Of a stretch of 64,000 bases of DNA, positions 10,605 to 20,056 are shown one piece after another. This DNA is from Hydrogenophaga sp. Lineage in GTDB: Bacteria > Pseudomonadota > Gammaproteobacteria > Burkholderiales > Burkholderiaceae_C. The translations under genes were made by a program, and so were the position numbers. The notes below the pieces were generated by a model. It was not told the DNA's origin. It saw only the letters and a program-made list of their open reading frames with translations, and searched no databases. The first letter of the stretch is position 1. Every line of letters starts with the position of its first letter. The stretch is taken from positions 62,001-126,000 of the forward strand of contig NZ_JAILWB010000014.1 of the NCBI RefSeq assembly GCF_025699295.1, in the 5' to 3' direction.

Positions 10605-11192
10605 ATGAACGCACTTTCCGTCACTCCCCTGCCCTGGAACGCCCTCAAGGAATTGGACGAAGCCGGCTTTGTCGCGCGCCTGGGAACGGTGGTCGAGTAC
10701 GCGCCCTGGGTGGCCGCAACGGCGTGGTCGGCACGGCCGTTCGCGCACTGGGACGCGCTCTACCAGGCCCTGGCACTGGCCATCCACGGCGCGGACACGC
10801 CGCGGCAGCTGGCGCTGTTGCGCGGCCATCCCGAGCTGGCGGGCCAGGAAGCGCGCGCGGGCAGCATGACCACCGACTCCCAGGGTGAGCAGGGACGCCT
10901 GGGCCTGCTGGCGCTGGATGCGCTCACCGTCGCTCGCATCGAAACCATCAACCGGCGCTACCGGGAGCGCTTCGGCTACCCCTTCGTGGTGGCCCTGCGG
11001 CTGCACACGTCCCTGGCGTCGGTGTTCCTGGACGGCGAGCAGCGCATGGCGCACGACGAGACGACCGAGTTGCGCACCGCCTTGCAGCAGGTCTGCGAAG
11101 TGATGCGCGGCCGGCTTGCGAACGCGGTCACCCCTTTCCCTTCCCCTGCCGTCCACACGCTCACATCAACCCCATCGGAGAGCCCATCATGA
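10605..11192 (+). CDS. uraD: OHCU decarboxylase (urate degradation)
   Basis: 2-oxo-4-hydroxy-4-carboxy-5-ureidoimidazoline decarboxylase, the last step in conversion of urate to S-allantoin. Family landmarks: FVARLGTVVEYAPWVA, PFAHWDALYQAL with the conserved His, GHPELAG, the SQGEQGRLGL segment and RYRERFGYPFVVALR near the C-terminus. The start at 10605 (MNALSVTPLPWN) gives 195 residues and leaves room for the divergent promoter; in-frame ATGs at 10539, 10551 and 10566 are possible. The C-terminal roughly 25 residues after RGRLANAVTP look unstructured. The stop overlaps the start of the next gene (ATGA), so the two are coupled. Confidence 0.88.
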   Translation: MNALSVTPLPWNALKELDEAGFVARLGTVVEYAPWVAATAWSARPFAHWDALYQALALAIHGADTPRQLALLRGHPELAGQEARAGSMTTDSQGEQGRLGLLALDALTVARIETINRRYRERFGYPFVVALRLHTSLASVFLDGEQRMAHDETTELRTALQQVCEVMRGRLANAVTPFPSPAVHTLTSTPSESPS

Positions 11193-12166
11193 AACACCAC
11201 CCACTTCGCCGCGTCCTGCTGGCCAGCGCCCTGCTGGGCTTGGCCGTGCCGGCGCTGCACGCCCAGGCCTGGCCGCAAAAGCCCATCAGGATCGTCGTGA
11301 CCTTCGCGCCCGGCGGCTCCTCCGACATCGTGGCTCGGTTGCTGCAGCCCGGCCTGCAGGAGAAGCTGGGCCAGGTGGTGATCGTGGAGAACAAGCCGGG
11401 CGCGGGCAGCACCATTGGCGCCAACGAAGTGGCCCGGGCCGCGCCGGACGGCTACACGCTGCTGCTGTCCAACACCGCACCCATCAGCATCTCGCCCTTC
11501 ATGATGGACAAGGCGCCCTACGACCCGGTCAGGAGCTTCAGCCACGTGGCCTACATCGGCTCCGTGCCCAATGTGTTCGTGGTGCACCCCTCGGTGCCGG
11601 CGCGCACCCTGCCCGATCTCGTGAAGTGGATCAACGCGCAACCCAAACCCGTGAACTACGGTTCGGGCGGCGTGGGCTCCATCGGCCACATCGTCGGCGA
11701 GATGTTCAAGCAGCAGTACAAGCTGAACATGGAACACGTGCCCTACAAGGGTTCGTCGCCCATGCACAACGACCTGCTGGGTGGCACGCTGCAATTCGCG
11801 GTGGACACCCTGACGCAGAACGTGCCCTACATGAAGGACGGCAAGCTGGTCGGGCTGGCGGTGACCTCGCGCACCCGCGCGTCGATGTCCCCCGACGTGC
11901 CCTCCGTGGTGGAAGCGGGATACCCGAAACTGGTGGCCGACAACTTCCTGGGCGTGTCCGCGCCCGCGGGCACGCCGGCCGACGTGGTGGACAAGATCAA
12001 CAAGGCCGTGAGCGAGGTGGTGGCGCGGCCCGATGTGAGCAAGCGCCTCTCCGACCTCGGCGTGGACTCCCTGCCCATGAGCGCGGCGCAATTCACCCAG
12101 TTCGTCACCGACCAGGTGCGCGACTGGACGCCCGCGGTGAAGGCGTCCGGCGCGCGACTGAACTGA
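11189..12166 (+). CDS. Bug/TctC-family periplasmic solute-binding protein
   Basis: A 325-residue exported protein with a clear signal peptide ending near ALHAQA. It has the tripartite-tricarboxylate receptor fold: PIRIVVTFAPGGSSDIVAR binding loop, VIVENKPGAGSTIGANEVAR and the LGVSAPAGTPADVVDKIN hinge strand. Such Bug proteins bind small carboxylates or related acids. No TctAB membrane genes are adjacent, which is usual for Bug proteins in Burkholderiales. Its position between uraD and uraH, with a 4-base overlap with uraD and 5 bases before uraH, suggests a ligand linked to purine or ureide metabolism, but the ligand cannot be read from the sequence. Confidence 0.88.
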   Translation: MKHHPLRRVLLASALLGLAVPALHAQAWPQKPIRIVVTFAPGGSSDIVARLLQPGLQEKLGQVVIVENKPGAGSTIGANEVARAAPDGYTLLLSNTAPISISPFMMDKAPYDPVRSFSHVAYIGSVPNVFVVHPSVPARTLPDLVKWINAQPKPVNYGSGGVGSIGHIVGEMFKQQYKLNMEHVPYKGSSPMHNDLLGGTLQFAVDTLTQNVPYMKDGKLVGLAVTSRTRASMSPDVPSVVEAGYPKLVADNFLGVSAPAGTPADVVDKINKAVSEVVARPDVSKRLSDLGVDSLPMSAAQFTQFVTDQVRDWTPAVKASGARLN

Positions 12167-12171
12167 ACGCC

Positions 12172-12540
12172 ATGGGAGCCGGACTTTCCATTCATTGCGT
12201 GGACGTGGCCAGTGGCTGCGTCGCCGAAGGACTGCGGGTGTCGCTCAGGCGCCTGGGCCCGGACGGCGAACCGACGGGGCCCGTGCTGGCCGAAGGCCGC
12301 GTCGGTGGCAACGGCGTGCTGCAGCACCCTGCGCTGATGGGCGAGGCCATCACGGCCGGTGGCTACGAGGTGCGTTTCGAGGTGGGCGACTTCTACCGCC
12401 GCCAGGGCAAGGCGGTACCCGACCCCGCCTTCCTGGAAATGGTGCCCTACCGTTTCCACATCGCCGACGTGTCGCAGCACTACCACCTGCCGTTCAAGTT
12501 CACGGCCTGGGGCTTTTCGCTGTTCCGTGGCGGCGCCTGA
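12172..12540 (+). CDS. uraH: 5-hydroxyisourate hydrolase (transthyretin-like)
   Basis: A 122-residue transthyretin-related enzyme that hydrolyses 5-hydroxyisourate to OHCU, the substrate of UraD. It has LSIHCVDVASGCVAEGLRV at the N-terminus with the conserved His, the Arg-containing EVRFEVGDFYRR segment, PYRFHIADVSQHYHLPFK with the second His pair, and a C-terminal FRGGA. Most family members end in YRGS or YRGT, so here Tyr is replaced by Phe and Ser/Thr by Gly. The gene closes the uraD-Bug-uraH operon. Family assignment is firm; full catalytic competence is less certain because of the altered tail. Confidence 0.88.
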   Translation: MGAGLSIHCVDVASGCVAEGLRVSLRRLGPDGEPTGPVLAEGRVGGNGVLQHPALMGEAITAGGYEVRFEVGDFYRRQGKAVPDPAFLEMVPYRFHIADVSQHYHLPFKFTAWGFSLFRGGA

Positions 12541-12547
12541 GTGTGCG

Positions 12548-13546
12548 TCAGTACGCTTCCGTATCGACTTCGCGGCTCGACTGCTCGTTGTAGCGGTTGC
12601 CGCTCACCGTCTGCTGGTTGATCAGCGCGTCGAGCTCTGCCAGCGTGGCGGCGTCCAGCTTCACACCGGACGCGCCCAGGTTGTCGCGCAGGTGCTCCAC
12701 GCGCGCGGTACCGGGGATCGGCAGGATGTCCGGCCCCTGGTGCAGCAGCCAGGCCAGCGCGAGCTGGGCGGGCGTGCAGCCCACCCGGTCGGCGATCGCC
12801 CGGTACGGCGGCAGCAGTTTGAGGTTGGCCGCGAAGTGCTCGGGCGTGAAGCGCGGCATGGCGCGGCGGATGTCCTTGGCGTCGAAGCTGCTCACGTCCA
12901 GGTCGGCGCCGCAGAGGAAGCCGCGCGCCACCGGGCTGAAGGCCACGAAGGTGATGCCCAGCTCGCGGCAGGTGGCCAGCACCGCGATCTCGGGGTTGCG
13001 CGTCCACAGCGAGTACTCGGTCTGCACGGCGGTGATCGGGTGCACCGCGTGCGCCTTGCGCACCGTGGCGGCCGATACTTCGGACAGGCCCAGCGTGCGC
13101 ACCTTGCCCGCGCGCACCAGGTCGCTCATCGCACCCACGCTGTCTTCCACCGGCACCTGCTTGTCCCAGCGGTGCAGGTAGTAGAGGTCGATCACATCGG
13201 TCTTGAGGCGGCGCAGGCTGTCCTCGCAGTTGCGCCGGATCGCCTCGGGCCGGCCGTCGATCACGCGCTTGACGCCGTCGTCGAACTGCACGCCGGCCAT
13301 CCCGCCCTTGCTGGCCAGCGTGAACTGGCTACGGTGCTTCGAGAGCACATTGCCCACATGGGTTTCGCTGGCGCCGAAGCCGTAGAGAGCCGCGGTGTCG
13401 AAATGCGTCACGCCCTCGTCGAACGCCGTGAGCAATACACGCTCGGCCTGCTCCTTCGACGCGGGCGCGCCATAGGCATGGCAGATGTTCATGCAGCCCA
13501 GGCCGATGGCCGAGACGGTGAAGGGGCCGAGCTGGCGCTGTTGCAT
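12548..13546 (-). CDS. Aldo/keto reductase
   Basis: A 332-residue NADPH-dependent (beta/alpha)8 oxidoreductase. The catalytic tetrad is visible: Asp and Tyr in HFDTAALYGFGASE, Lys in LASKGG and His in YYLHRWDK. The C-terminal cofactor-binding segment ILPIPGTARVEHLRDNLGA is typical. It resembles the YajO/AKR13-like group that reduces small aldehydes and ketones, but the substrate is not predictable. It converges on uraH with only 7 bases between stop codons and appears to be a single-gene unit. Confidence 0.88.
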   Translation of the reverse strand: MQQRQLGPFTVSAIGLGCMNICHAYGAPASKEQAERVLLTAFDEGVTHFDTAALYGFGASETHVGNVLSKHRSQFTLASKGGMAGVQFDDGVKRVIDGRPEAIRRNCEDSLRRLKTDVIDLYYLHRWDKQVPVEDSVGAMSDLVRAGKVRTLGLSEVSAATVRKAHAVHPITAVQTEYSLWTRNPEIAVLATCRELGITFVAFSPVARGFLCGADLDVSSFDAKDIRRAMPRFTPEHFAANLKLLPPYRAIADRVGCTPAQLALAWLLHQGPDILPIPGTARVEHLRDNLGASGVKLDAATLAELDALINQQTVSGNRYNEQSSREVDTEAY

Positions 13547-13579
13547 GTTGATGCCTTCTGAGAACAGAGATAAGGAAAG

Positions 13580-13813
13580 TCAGGCCTTGTCGGCCTCATC
13601 TGCCACATCAGGCACAGCCTTCATGAAGCGATCGAAGTCCACACGGTGGCCCTTCGCTGCTTCTTCACGGAGGTAGTCCACGGTGAGAAGTGAAGCCAGC
13701 TTTTCACCCGCAGCGCTGGCAATGAACTGGTTCACTGACATGTCGTCGCGCGCGGCCAGTTCGCGAATCCTGGCGTGCAGCGAATTCGGCAGGCGAATGG
13801 TCAAGGCGGTCAT
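13580..13813 (-). CDS. Antitoxin, ribbon-helix-helix (HicB/CopG-like)
   Basis: A 77-residue protein from the ATG at 13813. The N-terminal half MTALTIRLPNSLHARIRELA...DDMSVNQFIASAAGEKLA is a ribbon-helix-helix DNA-binding unit of the kind fused to antitoxins. The C-terminal half is acidic and could wrap the toxin. It overlaps the upstream PIN toxin by 4 bases (ATGA), so the toxin gene comes first, the reverse of the usual VapBC order. In-frame codons upstream of 13813 lie inside the toxin gene and are not needed. Family assignment is by fold pattern. Confidence 0.8.
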   Translation of the reverse strand: MTALTIRLPNSLHARIRELAARDDMSVNQFIASAAGEKLASLLTVDYLREEAAKGHRVDFDRFMKAVPDVADEADKA

Positions 13814-14232
13814 GGCGTGCTCCTCAAGCGGGTCAAAAAATCGGCGGGCGTCAGCGGCTCGACGCCCAGATCCGTGATTCTGCGGAAATCGCGCAAGTTG
13901 TGCGTGATCAGGAAGCGGCTTCCCGAAGCCACCGCACACTCCAGCACCATGTCATCGTTCGGATCGCGAAGAAAGGGGCGCCAAAGGTAATACACGTCCT
14001 GCAGATGAGCAATCGACGCCAGGTAGCGCAAGAAGCCCCTCGCATCCTCCGATTCCATGCCCGGCGGCAGGTGTTCAGGTCGACTCAGCACGTCTTGCCA
14101 CTCGCAATAAAGCGACACGCTAAGAGCTATCTGGAAACGCGGATCGGGCAGCAGCGACAGCAATTCAAAACTGGCACCACGCCGCGAACGCGTCGCTGCG
14201 ACCAGCACACTGGTGTCCAGAACTATTTTCAT
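13810..14232 (-). CDS. PIN-domain toxin (putative ribonuclease)
   Basis: A 140-residue PIN-domain protein, probably an RNase toxin. Acidic metal-binding positions are seen at Asp6 (MKIVLDTSVLVAA), in the central helix (LYCEWQDVL) and in PNDDMVLECAVASGSRFLITHN, where the DD pair and the following Thr-His-Asn block fit PIN-family toxins of the COG1569 type. It is transcribed as a two-gene unit with the downstream antitoxin. A palindrome covering its start codon (14231-14252) is a likely autoregulatory site. Confidence 0.82.
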   Translation of the reverse strand: MKIVLDTSVLVAATRSRRGASFELLSLLPDPRFQIALSVSLYCEWQDVLSRPEHLPPGMESEDARGFLRYLASIAHLQDVYYLWRPFLRDPNDDMVLECAVASGSRFLITHNLRDFRRITDLGVEPLTPADFLTRLRSTP

Positions 14233-14252
14233 GGTTACGCCAGTATAACCAT
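14231..14252. promoter_or_regulatory. Palindromic operator over the toxin start codon
   Basis: Perfect 7-bp arms ATGGTTA (14231-14237) and TAACCAT (14246-14252) around an 8-bp spacer. The left arm includes two bases of the toxin start codon. On the minus strand a -10-like TATACT lies at 14247-14242, inside the palindrome, which would put the transcript start only a few bases before the ATG (near-leaderless mRNA). A ribbon-helix-helix antitoxin would be expected to bind such a site. Confidence 0.55.
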
Positions 14253-14312
14253 ACTTTGGTGTTGGCGGCCTGGCACGCCGTTACTTCCAGGCGCATCTGG
14301 CGTGCGGTTCGT

Positions 14313-15275
14313 TCAGCTGTTCGCGTTCAGCTGCTGTTCGAGCTGGTGCAGCACCTCGTAGCAGGCGAACACGCGCGCCACGCTGGAATTGGGCTCGCGG
14401 CCTTCCTTGATTGCAGCGAAGAACTCGCGGTCCTGCAGCTCGATGCCGTTCATGCTGACGTCGACCTTCGAGACGTCGATCTTTTCTTCCTTGCCGTTGA
14501 ACAGATCGTCGTAGCGCGCGATGTAGGTCGCGGTGTCGCCGATGTAACGGAAGAAGGTGCCCAGCGGGCCGTCGTTGTTGAACGAGAGCGAGAGCGTGCA
14601 GATCGCGCCGCTGGCGGTCTTGAGCTGGATGCTCATGTCCATGGCGATGCCCAGCACCGGGTGGATCGGGCCCTGGATGGCGTTGGCCTGCACGATCGGG
14701 CTGTTGGCCTGGTAGGCAAACAGGTCCACCGTGTGCGCGGCGTGGTGCCACAGCAGGTGGTCGGTCCAGCTGCGCGGCTGGCCCAGCGCATTGGTGTTGG
14801 TGCGGCGGAAGAAATAGGTCTGCACATCCATCTGCTGGATGTTGAACTTGCCGGCCTGGATTTCCTTGTGTACGTACTGGTGGCTGGGGTTGAAGCGGCG
14901 CGTGTGGCCGCACATGGCGACCAGGCCGGTCTGCTTCTGCAGCGCGATCACGTCCTGCGCGCCCTTGAGGCTGTCGGCCAGGGGAATCTCCACCTGCACG
15001 TGCTTGCCGGCCTTGAGGCAGGCCATTGTCTGCTCGGCGTGCATCTGCGTGGGCGTGCAGAGGATGACGGCGTCCAGTTCCTTGAGCGCGAGCGACTCGG
15101 ACAGGTCGGTGGTGACGTGGCCGATGCCGTACTTGGCGGCCACTTCCTTCGTCTTCTCCAGGTCGCGGCTGATCAGCGAGATCACTTCGACGCCGTCGAT
15201 GTTCTTGATGCCGTCCAGGTGCTTGATGCCGAACGCGCCGGCGCCGGCCAGCGCCACTTTGATGGTTTTGCTCAT
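14313..15275 (-). CDS. ligC: CHMS dehydrogenase LigC/PmdC
   Basis: 4-carboxy-2-hydroxymuconate-6-semialdehyde dehydrogenase, which oxidises the ring-cleavage product of protocatechuate to 2-pyrone-4,6-dicarboxylate. The 320-residue Gfo/Idh/MocA-type protein has an N-terminal Rossmann motif (KVALAGAGAFGIKHLDGI), the strand-ending VILCTPTQMHAEQ and the EIPLADS segment where this family has its catalytic acid/base region, followed by an alpha/beta domain with DHLLWHHAAHTVDLF. It is the last gene of the operon, 60 bases after ligB, with a hairpin between them. The same order (E F D A B C) is known from Comamonas pmd operons. Confidence 0.92.
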   Translation of the reverse strand: MSKTIKVALAGAGAFGIKHLDGIKNIDGVEVISLISRDLEKTKEVAAKYGIGHVTTDLSESLALKELDAVILCTPTQMHAEQTMACLKAGKHVQVEIPLADSLKGAQDVIALQKQTGLVAMCGHTRRFNPSHQYVHKEIQAGKFNIQQMDVQTYFFRRTNTNALGQPRSWTDHLLWHHAAHTVDLFAYQANSPIVQANAIQGPIHPVLGIAMDMSIQLKTASGAICTLSLSFNNDGPLGTFFRYIGDTATYIARYDDLFNGKEEKIDVSKVDVSMNGIELQDREFFAAIKEGREPNSSVARVFACYEVLHQLEQQLNANS

Positions 15276-15291
15276 GTCTTTACTCCAGTTG

Positions 15292-15329
15292 GGGACAGAG
15301 CTTGCCGCTTAGCGGCGGCGGTCTGTCCC
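15292..15329 (-). repeat. Two-tier hairpin between ligB and ligC
   Basis: Outer arms GGGACAGA (15292-15299) and TCTGTCCC (15322-15329) enclose an inner stem GCCGC (15304-15308) / GCGGC (15312-15316) with a TTA loop. No T-run follows, so it is more likely an mRNA processing or stability element, or a partial attenuator, than a full terminator in the lig transcript. Confidence 0.6.
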
Positions 15330-15335
15330 GCAAGG

Positions 15336-16648
<1,313 letters not shown>

Positions 16649-16650
16649 GT

Positions 16651-17583
16651 TCAGTGCTCCTCGGGCCAGTAAAGGCGCATGGGGTTGTCCACCAGCAACT
16701 TCTTCTGCAACTCGGCCGTGGGCGCGATCTGCGGGATGAAGTCGACCAGCAGGCCGTCGTCGGGCATGTGCTTCCTGAGGTTGGGGTGCGGCCAGTCCGT
16801 CCCCCACAACACACGGTCGGGAAATTCGCTGACCACCCGGCGCGCGAACGGCACCACGTCCTGGTAGGCGGCCTGCTCACCATCGAGCGCCCTGGGGCCG
16901 GTGACGGAGAGGCGTTCGGGGCAGGTCACCTTGCTCCACACGTTGGGGTGCTCGCGCATGAACTTGAGGAAGAGTTCGAACTCGGGGCCGTCCACCAGTT
17001 TGCTCACGTCGGGCGTGCCCATGTGGTCCACCACCACGGTGGTGGGCAGCGCGGTGAAGAAGTCCCAGAGCTCGGGCAGGTCCACCGCTTCGAAGTAGAT
17101 GACCACGTGCCAGCCCAGCAAATGGATGCGGGACGCGATCTCCAGCAGCTCCTCCTTGGGCGTGAAGTCCACCAGGCGCTTGACGAAGTTGAAGCGCACG
17201 CCGCGCACACCCGCGGCATGCAGGCGCTGGAGCTCTTCATCGCTCACGCTGCGCCGGACCGTGGCCACGCCGCGCGCCCGGCCCCCGCTGGAGACACAGG
17301 CATCGACCATCGCGCTGTTGTCCGCCCCGTGGCAGGTGGCCTGCACCACCACGTTGCGCGAGAAGCCCAGGTGATCACGCAGCGCATACAGCTGCGCCTT
17401 GCTCGCGTCGCAAGGCGTGTACTTGCGCTCGGGCGCGTAGGGAAACTCGGCACCCGGGCCGAACACGTGGCAGTGGGCGTCCACGCTGCCGGGAGGCAGC
17501 TGGAAGCGTGGCTTGCTCGGGCCGTCGTACCAGTCGAGCCAGGTGTCGGTCTTGGTGAATCCGCCGGAAGTTGGTTTGCTCAT
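16651..17583 (-). CDS. ligI: 2-pyrone-4,6-dicarboxylate hydrolase
   Basis: Opens the PDC lactone to oxalomesaconate. The 310-residue protein is an amidohydrolase-superfamily TIM barrel with VDAHCHVFGPG after strand 1, the substrate-binding ATCHGADNS and RGVRFNFVKR segments, VVVDHMGTPD, and the catalytic Asp in LWGTDWPHPN after strand 8. LigI is unusual in this superfamily in not needing a metal. Here the first motif is HCH rather than HxH with a carboxylated Lys, consistent with that group. It is the third enzyme gene of the operon, between ligK and ligA. Confidence 0.93.
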   Translation of the reverse strand: MSKPTSGGFTKTDTWLDWYDGPSKPRFQLPPGSVDAHCHVFGPGAEFPYAPERKYTPCDASKAQLYALRDHLGFSRNVVVQATCHGADNSAMVDACVSSGGRARGVATVRRSVSDEELQRLHAAGVRGVRFNFVKRLVDFTPKEELLEIASRIHLLGWHVVIYFEAVDLPELWDFFTALPTTVVVDHMGTPDVSKLVDGPEFELFLKFMREHPNVWSKVTCPERLSVTGPRALDGEQAAYQDVVPFARRVVSEFPDRVLWGTDWPHPNLRKHMPDDGLLVDFIPQIAPTAELQKKLLVDNPMRLYWPEEH

Positions 17584-17592
17584 GCGTCGCTC

Positions 17593-18276
17593 TCAGTCGA
17601 TGTATTTCAGGCCAGCCTTCTCAAGCGGCTCGCGCATCTTGTACATGTCCAGCCCCAGCACACCGCTGGCCAGCCTGGCGCGCTTCTCGCCTTCGAAGCT
17701 TTCGCGCTTGCGCGCGGCTTCGAGCGTGGCGGCGGCGCGCGCGGCGGGCACGCAGACCACGCCGTCGTCGTCGGCCACGATCACGTCACCCGGCGTCACC
17801 AGCATGCCGGCGCAGACGATGGGGATGTTCACCGAGCCCAGCGTGGCCTTGATGGTGCCCTTGCTGCTGATGGCCTTGCTCCAGACGGGGAAGCCCATCT
17901 TCTGCAGCTCCTTCACGTCTCGCACGCCGGCGTCGATGACCAGCGCGCGCGCACCGCGTGCCTGGAAGCTGGTGGCCAGCAGGTCGCCAAAGTAACCGTC
18001 GGTGCACTCGGCGGTGACCGCAGCCACCACGATGTCGCCCGGCTGGATCTGTTCGGCGGCCACGTGCATCATCCAGTTGTCGCCCGGCTGCAGCAGCACC
18101 GTCACCGCCGTTCCGCTGACCTGCTGACCCGGGTAGATGGGGCGCATGTAAGGCTTGAGCAGGCCCACGCGGCCCATGGCCTCGTGCACGGTGGCCGAGC
18201 CCAGCGCGGCCAGGCCGTCGGCGGTCGCGCGGTCGGCGCGGGTGATGTTGCGGTAGACAACGCCCAGTTCGTACAT
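17593..18276 (-). CDS. ligK: 4-carboxy-4-hydroxy-2-oxoadipate aldolase
   Basis: Final step of protocatechuate 4,5-cleavage: splits CHA into pyruvate and oxaloacetate. The 227-residue class II aldolase of the HMG/CHA (RraA-like) family has [19 protein letters not shown], the [18 protein letters not shown] segment, [39 protein letters not shown] with the Arg-Asp pair that sits at the active site and Mg2+, and the [15 protein letters not shown] strand. The ATG at 18276 is 1 base from the ligJ stop, giving strong coupling. The longer upstream reading frame overlaps ligJ and was rejected. Confidence 0.92.
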   Translation of the reverse strand: MYELGVVYRNITRADRATADGLAALGSATVHEAMGRVGLLKPYMRPIYPGQQVSGTAVTVLLQPGDNWMMHVAAEQIQPGDIVVAAVTAECTDGYFGDLLATSFQARGARALVIDAGVRDVKELQKMGFPVWSKAISSKGTIKATLGSVNIPIVCAGMLVTPGDVIVADDDGVVCVPAARAAATLEAARKRESFEGEKRARLASGVLGLDMYKMREPLEKAGLKYID

Positions 18277-18277
18277 G

Positions 18278-19312
18278 TCAGAGTCCCTTGGATTTGAGGC
18301 GCGCGTCGAGACGCGGGAACACGCGGCGCACGTTGCCTTCGTAGATCTGGTGCTTGTCGTCCGCACTCAGGATCTTCGACGCTTCGATGTAGCGCTTGGT
18401 GTCGTCGTAGTAGTTGCCCGTGGTCGGGTCGATGCCGCGCACCGCACCGATCATCTCCGACGCAAACAAAACGTTCTTGACCGGGATCACGGTATTGAGC
18501 AGGTCGATGCCCGGCTGGTGGTACACGCAGGTGTCGAAGAACACGTTGTTCATCAGGTGCGTGTCCAGCAGGGGCTTCTTCATCTCCTGCGCCAGGCCGC
18601 GGAAGCGGCCCCAGTGGTAAGGCACGGCGCCACCGCCGTGCGGGATCAGGAACTTCAGCGTCGGGAAATCCTTGAACAGATCGCCCTGGATCAGCTGCAT
18701 GAAGGCGGTGGTGTCGGCGTTGAGGTAATGCGCGCCCGTGGTGTGGAAGCAGGCGTTGCAGCTCGTGCTCACGTGGATCATGGCCGGCAGGTCGTACTCG
18801 GCCATCTTCTCGTAGATGGGGTACCAGTGCCTGTCGGTCAGCGGCGGGCTGGTCCAGTGACCCCCCGAAGGATCGGGGTTGAGGTTGATGCCGACCGCGC
18901 CGTATTCCTTGACGCACTTCTCCAGCTCGGGAATGCAGGTCGCCGGATCCACGCCGGGCGACTGCGGCAGCATGGCCACGGGCACGAAGTGATCGGGGAA
19001 CAGCGTGGAGACGCGAAAGCAGAGTTCGTTGCAGATCGCCGCCCAGGTGCTGGAGACCTTGAAATCGCCGATGTGGTGCGCCATGAAACTCGCGCGCGGC
19101 GAGAACAGCGTGATGTCGCTGCCGCGTTCCTTCATCAATTTGAGCTGGTTGGTCTCGATGGACTCGCGCAGTTCGTCGTCGCTGATCTTCAGGTCCGCGA
19201 CTTTCGGCATCACCGCCGGGTCCTTGATGCCTGCGATCTGCTGGTTGCGCCAGGCCTCCAGCGCCTTGGGGGCGGTGGTGTAGTGGCCGTGGCAATCGAT
19301 GATCAGGCTCAT
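18278..19312 (-). CDS. ligJ: 4-oxalomesaconate hydratase
   Basis: Hydrates 4-oxalomesaconate to CHA. The 344-residue amidohydrolase-fold protein begins [18 protein letters not shown] with the HxH metal motif after strand 1, has [14 protein letters not shown], the [15 protein letters not shown] strand, [33 protein letters not shown] and [12 protein letters not shown] near the last strand. These match the Zn-dependent LigJ/PmdE group rather than generic amidohydrolases. It lies between the ModA-like gene and ligK. No oxalomesaconate tautomerase gene is found in the operon, so the tautomer step must be spontaneous or encoded elsewhere. Confidence 0.93.
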   Translation of the reverse strand: MSLIIDCHGHYTTAPKALEAWRNQQIAGIKDPAVMPKVADLKISDDELRESIETNQLKLMKERGSDITLFSPRASFMAHHIGDFKVSSTWAAICNELCFRVSTLFPDHFVPVAMLPQSPGVDPATCIPELEKCVKEYGAVGINLNPDPSGGHWTSPPLTDRHWYPIYEKMAEYDLPAMIHVSTSCNACFHTTGAHYLNADTTAFMQLIQGDLFKDFPTLKFLIPHGGGAVPYHWGRFRGLAQEMKKPLLDTHLMNNVFFDTCVYHQPGIDLLNTVIPVKNVLFASEMIGAVRGIDPTTGNYYDDTKRYIEASKILSADDKHQIYEGNVRRVFPRLDARLKSKGL

Positions 19313-19342
19313 GTGCTTCTTTCTCCTCTGTGGTTCGGGTGT

Positions 19343-20056
19343 TCAGGCGGGTTCCATGCCCTGGCGGCGCTTGGCTGCCTCCGCCTCGGGCGACGTCATG
19401 AAATCGAGCAGGGCGCGCACCAGGGTGGCCTGCGGCGAGCCGGGTGCCGCCGCCACGGGCACGCCAGCGGAGAAGATGGTGGTGATCTCGACGCCGGGCG
19501 GCATGCCACCGACCAGGGTGATGCCCTCGACATGGATCAGTTCGCTGAGCTGCTGGAAGCCCAGCTCGACCTCGCCGCGCGCCACGAGTGTGCCCACGGG
19601 CACGCCCGGCGGGGCCTGCACGGTGCGCTCGCGCACCGCGTCGGCAATGCCCCAGCGCTCGAACAGCGCGGCCAGCGCCACACCGCTGGGGCCGGTGGAA
19701 TAGCTGATGTGCCTGGCGGCCAGCACGGCGCGCCTGAGCGCGTCCTCCGAGGCGATGTCGGGCACCGGAGCCCCCGCGCGCACTGCGATCGCCACGCTGG
19801 AGCGCACGAGGTCGACGCGGCTGCCCGCGTGAAGGTGGCCGGCAGCGATCAGCTTGTCGATCGCATCCGAGCCCAGCACCACCACGTCGAAGGCCTCGCC
19901 CGCCGCCACGCGCTTTGCGGCGTCGACACCACCGACCGATTCGATCGCCACCGCACAACCGGAGCGCTGCCCGAACGCGCTGCCCAGCTCGTTCAGCACC
20001 TGTCGGGTGGCCATGGACGAAATGCCGCGGAGGGTGGGGGTTGTCTCGGTGCTCAT
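19343..20056 (-). CDS. ModA-like solute-binding fold protein, no signal peptide
   Basis: A 237-residue protein of the type II periplasmic-binding fold related to molybdate-binding ModA: VDAAKRVAAGEAFDVVVLGSD, VRSSVAIAVRAGAPVPDI, SYSTGPSGVALAALFERWG and LVARGEVELGFQQLSEL follow the ModA layout. It has no secretion signal from the ATG at 20056 (MSTETTPTLRGISSM), and the next ATG upstream adds only 16 polar residues, so it should be cytoplasmic. It is the first gene of the lig operon. Function unknown: it may sense or buffer a pathway carboxylate. It is not a recognisable tautomerase or permease. Confidence 0.78.
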   Translation of the reverse strand: MSTETTPTLRGISSMATRQVLNELGSAFGQRSGCAVAIESVGGVDAAKRVAAGEAFDVVVLGSDAIDKLIAAGHLHAGSRVDLVRSSVAIAVRAGAPVPDIASEDALRRAVLAARHISYSTGPSGVALAALFERWGIADAVRERTVQAPPGVPVGTLVARGEVELGFQQLSELIHVEGITLVGGMPPGVEITTIFSAGVPVAAAPGSPQATLVRALLDFMTSPEAEAAKRRQGMEPA

